From contig UREO01000014.1 in NCBI GenBank assembly GCA_900546895.1, positions 1 to 20,259 of the forward strand: DNA of 20,259 bases, given 5' to 3'. A model generated the notes under the pieces. It was not told where the DNA came from and ran no database searches. It saw only the letters and a program-made list of their open reading frames with translations. The position numbers were made by a program, and so were the translations under genes. Below, piece after piece: positions 8,107 to 13,836 of the stretch. The DNA comes from an uncultured Oscillospiraceae bacterium (GTDB lineage: Bacteria > Bacillota > Clostridia > Oscillospirales > Acutalibacteraceae). How positions within the stretch are numbered: position 1 is the first letter of the stretch; each line of letters starts with the position of its first letter.

Positions 8107-8697
8107 TTATTTTACGGCGGCTTCGCGTTTCAGCACCGTCTTTACACTGACCGGGATGCTCATGATTTGCGAAACCGGCTTCCAGACCGCAATAGAAATT
8201 GCGTAGTCGATCATGCTGTGAACGACGCCCCCAAGACCTACGAGCAATAAAACGGAAAGGACGTAACCGTTTGAGTAATATTCCTTCGTCATCTGCCCTC
8301 CGAAGAAAAAATATGTAACCACAAAAACCTCACACGCCTCGTGGACCAAGGCCGTCAGAAAACCGAACCCGATCGTCCCCGCGGCGGTGCTTAGCAAATC
8401 GGGCTTCTTTTTCAGTACCAGAGCACCCGCCGACGCAAAAATAACATGCGTCAGGGCACGGAGCGTCACAACAAGCGGCAGACCGGAAAAAAAGAAGCCG
8501 AGCGTCGTACCAAGGCACACAATAATTGCCAAGGGCGGTGAAATAAACATCGCGATGAAAATCGGTACGTGGCTCGCAAGGGTAAAGGACGCCGGCCCTA
8601 TTACAATCTTCGGAGCGAACACCGGAATGACGATCCCAATGGCGCAAAGCAACGCCGCAATAACCATGCTGATTAATTTTGTTTCACGATTTCTCAT
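8107..8697 (-). CDS. niaX: Niacin ECF transporter S component NiaX
   Basis: This is a membrane substrate-binding subunit that works with a shared ECF energy-coupling module to import niacin. The 196-residue product has about six hydrophobic segments and the short soluble ends typical of S components. The specific call rests on context: the NAD-biosynthesis repressor gene niaR lies directly upstream, and a perfect NiaR-type operator covers the transcription start. The true start is ATG 8697, six bases after GAGGAG (8704-8709). The longer reading from TTG 8715 places the start before the ribosome site. No ECF ATPase or T subunit is in the window, as expected for a group II S component. Confidence 0.85.
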   Translation of the reverse strand: MRNRETKLISMVIAALLCAIGIVIPVFAPKIVIGPASFTLASHVPIFIAMFISPPLAIIVCLGTTLGFFFSGLPLVVTLRALTHVIFASAGALVLKKKPDLLSTAAGTIGFGFLTALVHEACEVFVVTYFFFGGQMTKEYYSNGYVLSVLLLVGLGGVVHSMIDYAISIAVWKPVSQIMSIPVSVKTVLKREAAVK

Positions 8698-8731
8698 AAT
8701 ATTCTCCTCTGACAATTCTGACGTTTAGTCT

Positions 8732-8755
8732 TTACATATGTCTTGACACCTGTAA
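8732..8755. promoter_or_regulatory. NiaR operator (24-bp palindrome)
   Basis: TTACA-N2-TGTC-N2-GACA-N2-TGTAA is perfectly symmetric at all 18 specified positions. It starts about 6 bases downstream of the niaX -10 element and so covers the expected transcription start. Together with the adjacent niaR gene, this fits nicotinate-dependent repression of niaX. The half-site TGTC/TGTA pattern agrees with the NiaR box as I remember it. Confidence 0.85.
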
Positions 8756-8760
8756 CTAAT

Positions 8761-8789
8761 ATTGTAAAGAGTATTTTCGGATTTGTCAA
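8761..8789 (-). promoter_or_regulatory. Sigma-A promoter of niaX
   Basis: On the minus strand TTGACA (8784-8789), a 17-base spacer and TACAAT (8761-8766) form a near-consensus promoter in the 98-base gap between niaR and niaX. niaX can thus be transcribed independently of niaR and is switched by the operator just downstream. Confidence 0.85.
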
Positions 8790-8795
8790 GAGGAT

Positions 8796-9317
8796 TTACC
8801 GGGAAAACAAAATTCCCTTTTCCTCCAAAGCGGCAAGAACCCTTTGATACGCGTCCTCCGACCGGCAGGAAATCGTATGCAGATGCACTCCGCCCGTCAG
8901 GTCGCACAAGGGAGACGCGTGATCCTTCGACAGCTTTTCCAGAAAGCAGTCCGCATCATAGCGGGAAAAAATATGCAGCTGACCGGAGATCTGGCCGTAA
9001 ACCGCGTGCTCCACGATTACGTCGATCAGCCCGCAGCCGTTGTCCACAATCGTGTACAGCTCTTCCGCGAGGTTTTCCCTGCCGTGCCTGCAGGCAATTG
9101 TCCGGATGATCTGATTCTTGTCACCCGAGCCGTCCGTCAGGACATATCCCCGCGGCGTGGCGGAAATGGCGACGTTCGCCGCCCGCAGGAGTGCGACGTC
9201 TCCCACAATAATCTGCCGGCTCACCTGAAATTGTCTGGCAATGGTACTGGCACTGACAGGCTGTACGCTTTTTTTCAAAATTTCAAGAATCTCCCGGCGC
9301 CTCTGCGCTGCATCCAT
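8796..9317 (-). CDS. niaR: NiaR, nicotinate-responsive transcriptional repressor (HTH_11 + 3H domain)
   Basis: NiaR represses NAD biosynthesis and niacin uptake genes when nicotinic acid is bound. The 173-residue product has an N-terminal winged HTH (about 5-60, with VSASTIARQFQVSRQIIVGD). A C-terminal 3H domain follows, whose metal-binding residues are all visible: His78, Glu86, His145 and His147 (THE motif region RHGRENLAEE and GGVHLHTI), plus His104. This agrees with the Thermotoga NiaR structure as I remember it. ATG 9317 is preceded by AGGAGGG. The target operator lies just downstream before niaX. I saw no second palindrome upstream of niaR, so autoregulation is not evident. Confidence 0.93.
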   Translation of the reverse strand: MDAAQRRREILEILKKSVQPVSASTIARQFQVSRQIIVGDVALLRAANVAISATPRGYVLTDGSGDKNQIIRTIACRHGRENLAEELYTIVDNGCGLIDVIVEHAVYGQISGQLHIFSRYDADCFLEKLSKDHASPLCDLTGGVHLHTISCRSEDAYQRVLAALEEKGILFSR

Positions 9318-9367
9318 CCGTATCCCTCCTTCCTGCTGTTTTTCAGTATTGTATTCTATTGAAAACA

Positions 9368-9396
9368 GGAAACCGCCAGATCGGCGGCCTGTTCCC
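9368..9396 (-). terminator. Possible weak terminator after the DUF2156 gene
   Basis: On the minus strand AACAGG-CCGCC-GATCT-GGCGG-TTT-CCTGTTTTC folds as a two-part stem, 22 bases after the DUF2156 stop, ending in TTTTC. The U-run is short, so read-through into niaR is possible. TACAAT at about 9342-9347 may be a separate niaR -10 element. Confidence 0.35.
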
Positions 9397-9417
9397 GGTC
9401 GGATTCGGAAATTTCGG

Positions 9418-10323
9418 TTATTTCCATGCGGATTCCTCCACTGTCACGAAATACTTTTCCAGTATGTGAACGGGGTGATAGGACAGCTTGGAGGTTCTGA
9501 GCCCCAAGTCGCCGATATCCTCTTCGCGGTTAATATAGGTCACTCTCTCATTCGCCTCATGTACGGCAAATTCCTTTACCATTACCTGATAGGAGCCTTC
9601 GTATTCCTTCAGCGCTTTTTCAATATGGACAAACAAGGTATCCCCCACGATTTCCCCCACGGAGAAAGCAACGATTTTTCCCTCCACCTCAATAAAACCG
9701 CCGCGCAGCCCAAACTGCTCAAAATACGGGAGAATTTCCTTCGCGCGGAAGGATTCTTCTTTGGCGATGGGGTTGTCCTTGACGTGCTCTTCCGCATAGC
9801 TGCCGAAAAATTCGATCACTCTGTCAATATTTCCGTTTTCAATGGGAACATAGCGGTAATCGGGATAAAGCTTTTTAAACTTATTGATATGGTTGCGCTG
9901 GCCGCTGAACCTTCTTCCAGCAAACGTCTGCATGTCGGAACACAGGTACAGATAGTCGAACCAGTCGCGGTTTCCCGTGTGGGTAATTCTGCCGCCGTAC
10001 CTTTTTTCCAGTACGTCAAGCGCGTTCTGCGGCACCGTACAAAAACAAAAAGGGATGTCCCTCTCCCTTGCGTAATTTTCCAGCTGTGTCAGCGCACCGT
10101 CAACGGAGCCGGGGCCGACCGGGAAAGTAAACGCGACCGCCCCGTTCAGATATGTAACTTTAAAAAGCAACATATTTTCATAGATATCATACTCGCTGTA
10201 AAAAAATTTCCTCCACATAAAGATTCCTGCGATAGAATAGTCGCAGGTCCTGTACTGCTGGTACTCGAAATACTCGGATAAAGCCAAAATATTATCGGCT
10301 TCGATTGGTTTGAATGAAAGCAT
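9418..10323 (-). CDS. DUF2156 protein (phosphatidylglycerol lysyltransferase C-terminal / GNAT-like)
   Basis: A 301-residue soluble protein of the DUF2156 family, which shares its tandem GNAT-like fold with the catalytic half of MprF and with FemX-type aminoacyltransferases. Visible family features are the N-terminal aromatic stretch (YEFQQYRTCDYS-like, around 20-40), the central RNHINKFKKLYPDYRY segment (about 144-159), and a C-terminal acyl-CoA-fold core (GGFIEVEGKIVAFSVGE, then YINREEDIGDLGLRTSK). There are no membrane helices, unlike full MprF, so it may transfer an aminoacyl group to a soluble acceptor; this is inference. AAGGAG (10329-10334) precedes ATG 10323. The gene lies upstream of niaR with a weak terminator between them, and a functional link to niacin is doubtful. 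Confidence 0.85.
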   Translation of the reverse strand: MLSFKPIEADNILALSEYFEYQQYRTCDYSIAGIFMWRKFFYSEYDIYENMLLFKVTYLNGAVAFTFPVGPGSVDGALTQLENYARERDIPFCFCTVPQNALDVLEKRYGGRITHTGNRDWFDYLYLCSDMQTFAGRRFSGQRNHINKFKKLYPDYRYVPIENGNIDRVIEFFGSYAEEHVKDNPIAKEESFRAKEILPYFEQFGLRGGFIEVEGKIVAFSVGEIVGDTLFVHIEKALKEYEGSYQVMVKEFAVHEANERVTYINREEDIGDLGLRTSKLSYHPVHILEKYFVTVEESAWK

Positions 10324-10365
10324 ACATTCTCCTTAAATTATCTCTTACTTTTGAGGATCATTCCT

Positions 10366-10374
10366 ATTATACCA
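10366..10374 (-). promoter_or_regulatory. Extended -10 promoter of the DUF2156 gene
   Basis: The minus strand shows TGG-TATAAT (TATAAT at 10366-10371), an extended -10 with a consensus hexamer, about 43 bases before the ATG. No good -35 is visible, which extended -10 promoters tolerate. Confidence 0.55.
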
Positions 10375-10453
10375 CAAAACGCAGAATTACAGCCTAAGAG
10401 CGGCAAATTTTTAGGGATGAAACCTTCGTTTCGCAAACAACCAGAAGGAATTG

Positions 10454-10506
10454 GAAAAGAGCATATGCGGAAACTGCCCGTTTCGCGGGCTTTTCCGGAT
10501 ATGCTC
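10454..10506 (-). terminator. Terminator after the secreted-protein gene
   Basis: A long imperfect hairpin pairs GGAGCATATCCGGAAAAGCCCG with CGGGC..TTTCCGCATATGCTC on the minus strand, with an inner GCCCGCGAAACGGGC stem and then TTTTCC. It lies 24 bases past the stop of the 616-residue secreted protein. Confidence 0.75.
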
Positions 10507-10529
10507 CCTGATTTTATAAATTGGCCTGT

Positions 10530-12380
10530 CTACGCCGCCGCAATCAGCCTGCCGCTCACGCCGTGGGGCTTGGTACCGTTTTCCACGGTAATCTGTGTCT
10601 GTACCGACTGACCGCCGATAATTTCAAAAATAACGGCCCCGATCCCGGTCTGCCTGCCGGTCACTACGTACAGGTCCAGCCCGTTTTTATTCTTTCCGGC
10701 ATAATCAACCATGGTACAGGCGTTCTGGGAATGAACGTTAAGATTTTTGCGGTCGATCCCGCCGATTTTAACGCCGATATAGTATTTTCCGCCCGGGTTC
10801 AGGGTGTAAGAGGAGGTATCCACCACAATGCTGCCCGCGGCGATAGACGTAATCATTTTTTGCCCGCCGATATCAATGGTCACACCGCCCTTTGCCACGC
10901 CGGTAACAGGATACACCCAGCCGGTTTTTCCGTTTTTATTATACGCGGCGGCCGCTCCCACCTTTGCCACGGAGGAATTGTAGGACATGGCAACCGGCGG
11001 TGTTTTGGAATCCGTAACGGCCAGAACCCAGTAAGTGTCACCCGCCCCGATGGTGACGGCGTAGGTATCCAGCGTCAGCCCGGAATCGGAGGGCTGCGAC
11101 TGCGCACCGTAGGTCAGGATGCAGGAGTCGGACCTGTAATCCGCCAGCCTGTCCCCCCTTTTGTCCACAAGGTAAGCAATCAGCGTCGCCTTATAGGACT
11201 CGGACGCTGTACCCTTGGCGGACACCTGACAGGAAAGCCCGTTTTGGCTCATCGTGAAGCCGCTGGTTTCTCCATGCAGCTCCCAGACAACCTTTGTTCC
11301 TTCCGCAAAATTTGAGAAGGAGGGCTTTACGCTCGCCACGACTGTGACCGGGTTTTTGCCATCCAGCGCAACGGAGGATTTGCTCAGGGTAATTCCTTCT
11401 TTCAGGTTTCTATCCAACACAAATTCATCCATATCGTCGTCATCCGATGTTTCTTTCTCCAAATCAAAATCATATAGGACGACTTCATCTTCACCCACCA
11501 TGCCTCTGTCGGCTTTAAAGGCCGTCTGGCCGTCTCTGGCGGAATTGTTGAAATTCAGTAACGGCTTACCCGATATCCCGTTGTGGATAATCAGCTTTCC
11601 TGTATTGAAGGAGAGTGTCCCGGGTCCCGTCAGCGTATCCAGTTCCAGCCACGAGGTGGTGACAAATTCCCCCTTCTGGGCAATCGTCAAATTGCCCGCA
11701 TACACACTGCCGTTTGCCGTCACCGTGCTGCTGGCGTCCACCACAATGGAGTCCATATCCGTAATATAGGGAAGCTTTCCGCTGTAGCTTTTCAGATTGA
11801 GCGTCGCCGTATCCTGTCCGTCCAGTTCTTTAATCTTCAGTCCGTTTCCGGTCAAAGTAACGGTCCCGTCAGCCTGAATGGAACCTGAAACCGTACTGCC
11901 CGTGCTGCCGGAGGCCACCACTTCATTGCCGATGACTGATCCGCCGACGGTAACTTTCCCGCTGATCGTCACCTTCTGGTAAGACCGGGCGTCGCGCTTG
12001 ACGGTGCCGCCCCTCAGCGTCATATCCCCGTTTGCTTCCAAAGAGCTGACGCTTCCGCCCGAAAGCTCCACCGACCCATCACAGTCGACGTCACTCACGG
12101 TGCCGCCGGAAATGGTCACTTTACTGCTGCTGCCGGACACCGTAACATCCTTGATTTCTCCCGCCTTGATGGTCAGGTTTCCGCTGGCCATCACGTTGGA
12201 ATCGGTCACTTCCGTAAAATTGTCCTCGTTCCATGCAGTACCCCACGCAGAAGTAGTTCCCTGATAGGTTTTTGCACCGTGCTTATCAATAATTTCGTCA
12301 CTGGACGCCGCCTGTACAGCCACCGGCGCCGACAAAACGATCACCGCCAGCGACAATAAAACGGAAAGGATCTTTTTCAA
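10530..12380 (-). CDS. Secreted beta-repeat surface protein, function unknown
   Basis: I do not recognise a specific family. The 616-residue product has a clear Sec signal peptide (MKKILSVLLSLAVIVLSAP, cleavage near VQA-A at about 24). Residues about 55-300 carry repeated short strands rich in Gly, Ser, Thr and Val with recurring SGG turns, suggesting a right-handed beta-helix or polymer-forming adhesin. A very acidic linker (SDDDDMDEF) lies near 310-320. The rest resembles Ig-like beta-sandwich modules (LSKSSVALDGKNPVTVVASV). There is no LPXTG motif, SLH domain or membrane anchor, so it is probably released or held non-covalently. The start is TTG 12380, 7 bases after AAGGAGG (12388-12394). 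It is monocistronic. It reads away from the inversion cassette 437 bases upstream, which might affect its expression. Confidence 0.8.
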   Translation of the reverse strand: MKKILSVLLSLAVIVLSAPVAVQAASSDEIIDKHGAKTYQGTTSAWGTAWNEDNFTEVTDSNVMASGNLTIKAGEIKDVTVSGSSSKVTISGGTVSDVDCDGSVELSGGSVSSLEANGDMTLRGGTVKRDARSYQKVTISGKVTVGGSVIGNEVVASGSTGSTVSGSIQADGTVTLTGNGLKIKELDGQDTATLNLKSYSGKLPYITDMDSIVVDASSTVTANGSVYAGNLTIAQKGEFVTTSWLELDTLTGPGTLSFNTGKLIIHNGISGKPLLNFNNSARDGQTAFKADRGMVGEDEVVLYDFDLEKETSDDDDMDEFVLDRNLKEGITLSKSSVALDGKNPVTVVASVKPSFSNFAEGTKVVWELHGETSGFTMSQNGLSCQVSAKGTASESYKATLIAYLVDKRGDRLADYRSDSCILTYGAQSQPSDSGLTLDTYAVTIGAGDTYWVLAVTDSKTPPVAMSYNSSVAKVGAAAAYNKNGKTGWVYPVTGVAKGGVTIDIGGQKMITSIAAGSIVVDTSSYTLNPGGKYYIGVKIGGIDRKNLNVHSQNACTMVDYAGKNKNGLDLYVVTGRQTGIGAVIFEIIGGQSVQTQITVENGTKPHGVSGRLIAAA

Positions 12381-12435
12381 TCAAATTCCTCCTTCTGTGA
12401 GCAAAGAAAACCCATTTCGGTTTCTGTCTTTCCTT

Positions 12436-12453
12436 ATTATAGAATATATCGGC
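12436..12453 (-). promoter_or_regulatory. Promoter region of the secreted-protein gene (TATAAT overlapping a sigma-D-like GCCGATAT)
   Basis: On the minus strand a consensus TATAAT (12436-12441) lies about 56 bases before the TTG start. Just upstream, GCCGATAT (12446-12453) equals the -10 of flagellar sigma-D (sigma-28) promoters, but no TAAA is found 14-16 bases further up. No strong sigma-A -35 is seen either. The -10 itself is credible, but the choice of sigma factor is open. Confidence 0.4.
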
Positions 12454-12739
12454 CCTTTTCCCGATTAATGAAGAGCGTTTTCCCCGGTTTCCGGGCAATG
12501 TGACCTGCCCGTCCGGCCTGATTTTCCGCCGTGGGGATATTTCCCATATTCCCTATTATAATGAATCGGCACAAAAATCGCAAGCTTAAAGGCCAACATT
12601 GTCAATCCGGGCGGACTATCCCAGATAGTTCCTGTCAAACAGGCCGGAAAAAGCGGTTCCGTCAGCAGGGCTTCCCCGTACTGCGGCAGAGCATTTTTGC
12701 CGGGTCCCGCCCTCCGCATTTCCAGAAGAGATTCAGAAC

Positions 12740-12778
12740 AGAACCGCCCCGCCGGCAGAGCTCCGGCAGGGCGGTTCT
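12740..12778. other. Strong GC-rich hairpin without U-tract
   Basis: AGAACCGCCC pairs with GGGCGGTTCT and GCCGG with CCGGC around a 7-base loop: 15 pairs with one mismatch. Neither strand has a T-run after it. It stands between the inversion cassette and the secreted-protein gene and may block read-through, but no gene end is adjacent. I see no gene in the rest of 12454-12816. Confidence 0.55.
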
Positions 12779-12816
12779 CTATGTAAACAGAGATTGACAG
12801 GAAAATAATGGAAGTC

Positions 12817-12848
12817 AATGAATCAATCTCATAAATTTGTTTCCTCTT
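12817..12848 (+). repeat. Left 32-bp inverted repeat (IR-L)
   Basis: This begins AATGAATCAATC and ends GTTTCCTCTT. It is a perfect inverted copy of 13612-13643 with no mismatch in 32 bases, and the match ends abruptly on the inner side. The recombinase gene ends 52 bases inside it. Confidence 0.97.
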
Positions 12849-12899
12849 TTTATATCGTCCTATTTTTTGGATTCATTAATATTTTCTACAAAAACCGTC

Positions 12900-13496
12900 T
12901 TAAAATTGCACCAAAGAGTAAAGCTCGTCCTTCTGGTCCTGGCTGACCCCGATATAACGCAGCGTTACATTTTGAGAGCTGTGATTGAACATTTCCATAA
13001 TCAATCCAATATTGTATTTGGAAGCCTTATAGGTCCAGTATCCCCATGTCTTTCTCATACTGTGCGTCCCGAAATTTTCAACATTGCAGACGGTCGCCGC
13101 CTCCTTCAGTACTTTGTAGGCCTGCACGCGCTGGATATGGCCGCCGCTCTTTTTGCTGTAAAAGAGGTAAGGATTGCCGGAAAGCTTGTATTCCCTCACA
13201 TACTCATAAAGCATTTTGCGGATTGCGTTATTCAGTTTGATCTTTTTTACCTTGCTGGTTTTTTTCTCCCTGATGACAAGATAATCTCTGAACTTTCCGC
13301 TTTCATTAAAAATATCATCTACTTTCAGCGGCAGGATATCGCTGATTCTCAGCCCCGTATTAAGGCCGTATTTAAACAGAAGTCCATATTTTCGATCTTT
13401 CCCGTTTAAATAATAAAACATCTTCTTGATATTCTCTTTGTCCCGGATCGGTTCCACCGTCATTTTTTTCACCCTGTTCCTAAAATTTTCATTCAT
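12900..13496 (-). CDS. Small tyrosine recombinase (catalytic domain only), likely DNA invertase
   Basis: A 198-residue site-specific recombinase that cuts and rejoins DNA through a tyrosine. It contains only the catalytic domain, without the usual N-terminal core-binding domain, like the FimB/FimE class. The active-site set is visible: Arg in NTGLRISDIL, Lys in the KKTSKVKKIKL beta-hairpin, His-x-x-Arg in THSMRKTW, His in MFNHSS, and the nucleophile Tyr in LRYIG. ATG 13496 is in an AT-rich context without a strong ribosome site. CATAAT on the minus strand near 13540 could serve as its -10. It is the only gene between the two 32-bp inverted repeats. Such stand-alone integrases often invert nearby promoters, which is the role I infer here. 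Confidence 0.9.
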   Translation of the reverse strand: MNENFRNRVKKMTVEPIRDKENIKKMFYYLNGKDRKYGLLFKYGLNTGLRISDILPLKVDDIFNESGKFRDYLVIREKKTSKVKKIKLNNAIRKMLYEYVREYKLSGNPYLFYSKKSGGHIQRVQAYKVLKEAATVCNVENFGTHSMRKTWGYWTYKASKYNIGLIMEMFNHSSQNVTLRYIGVSQDQKDELYSLVQF

Positions 13497-13582
13497 GTAA
13501 TCAAATACAGAATTTATGAAGAAAAAGTTTCCTCTGTATTATGGCATTTTTCAGAATGAAATAAAGAAATGAAAAGAAATAT

Positions 13583-13590
13583 CCCGATAT
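13583..13590 (+). promoter_or_regulatory. Outward-facing sigma-D-like -10 at the right end of the cassette
   Basis: CCCGATAT differs by one base from the sigma-D -10 GCCGATAT and points out of the cassette toward the riboswitch and chemotaxis genes. TAAA at 13562-13565 lies 17 bases upstream, 1-2 bases more than usual. A similar outward GACGATAT lies at 12852-12859 on the minus strand, with TAAT 15 bases before it. The match is tentative in AT-rich DNA. Confidence 0.3.
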
Positions 13591-13611
13591 AAAGCCAAAT
13601 TTTATTAAACG

Positions 13612-13643
13612 AAGAGGAAACAAATTTATGAGATTGATTCATT
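13612..13643 (-). repeat. Right 32-bp inverted repeat (IR-R)
   Basis: Exact reverse complement of 12817-12848. It ends about 40 bases before the riboswitch aptamer. Because no convincing promoter is visible between 13644 and 13681, the promoter for the riboswitch transcript may lie inside the cassette or across this repeat. Confidence 0.97.
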
Positions 13644-13680
13644 AGCTTTCTATCAAGACGGAAATCGAATAACGAAAATG

Positions 13681-13770
13681 ATCAATGAAAAAAGCAAACC
13701 CGCCAAAAGGCGGGGACGCAAAGCTTCGGGTCTAAGGCTTTTTGCTAAGACAGCCGGGTTGCCATGCTGA
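13681..13770 (+). promoter_or_regulatory. Cyclic dinucleotide riboswitch, GEMM-I class, with A at specificity position 20
   Basis: The aptamer core is clear: GCAAACC (13694-13700), a P2 stem CGCC-AAAA-GGCG, then GGGACGCAAAGC (13713-13724). A P3 region with TCTAAGGC/GCTAAGAC follows, and the 3' part is AGCCGGGTTGCC. These match the class I c-di-GMP riboswitch consensus in order and spacing. Aligned to the Vc2 aptamer, the base before GCAAACC (13693) corresponds to position 20 and is A instead of G; A47 is kept (13720). A20 is the change associated with cyclic AMP-GMP recognition. The P2 loop is AAAA rather than GAAA. An intrinsic terminator follows at once, so ligand binding probably controls termination before cheW. 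Confidence 0.9.
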
Positions 13771-13773
13771 ATT

Positions 13774-13801
13774 GCCGTGGTACATTGTGCCACGGCTTTT
13801 T
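13774..13801 (+). terminator. Riboswitch expression-platform terminator
   Basis: Stem GCCGTGG / CCACGGC with a 9-base loop, followed by TTTTT (13797-13801), 3 bases after the aptamer and 35 bases before the cheW start. Its position marks it as the regulated attenuator of the riboswitch rather than the end of a gene. Confidence 0.88.
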
Positions 13802-13836
13802 ATAGCGCCCAAAACATGCAGAAAGGAGAAAAACGG

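Larger units (their letters stand above)
12817..13643 (-). mobile_element. Putative self-encoded DNA inversion cassette (827 bp)
   Basis: Perfect 32-bp inverted repeats bracket one gene, a tyrosine recombinase. I see no target-site duplication outside the repeats, and the repeats are longer and more exact than most small transposon ends. This favours an invertible segment, in which the recombinase flips the DNA between IR-L and IR-R, over a transposon. The right end lies about 40 bases from a riboswitch that leads the chemotaxis genes. The left end faces the secreted-protein gene. Inversion itself is inferred from the layout; only one orientation is present here. Confidence 0.75.

Noticed and set aside
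9241..10281. Long plus-strand open frame (346 codons) opposite niaR and the DUF2156 gene
   Set aside because: It is fully antisense to two well-supported genes, has no ribosome site, and its translation looks like no protein family.
10521..11769. Overlapping plus-strand frames opposite the secreted-protein gene
   Set aside because: They are shadows of a repetitive, GC-biased gene with a clear signal peptide on the other strand.
12531..12797. Plus-strand open frame of 88 codons in the same gap
   Set aside because: Very basic, unpatterned translation crossing the hairpin, with no start signal.
12465..12818. Minus-strand open frame of 117 codons between the cassette and the secreted protein
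   Set aside because: No ribosome site. The frame runs through the strong hairpin and the composition is not protein-like.
12817..13643. Reading the repeat-bracketed recombinase unit as an insertion sequence
   Set aside because: I found no direct repeat outside the inverted repeats, and a tyrosine recombinase between long exact repeats fits inversion better. A genome-wide copy count would settle it, so this is a preference and not a proof.
13777..13836. Longer cheW start at ATG 13777 or nearby
   Set aside because: It falls within the riboswitch terminator stem; the AAAGGAG site points to ATG 13837.
13497..13836. CRISPR-like or tandem repeat array in the AT-rich region
   Set aside because: Only the inverted repeat and a single 9-base partial copy (GTTTCCTCT) are present, with no regular spacing.
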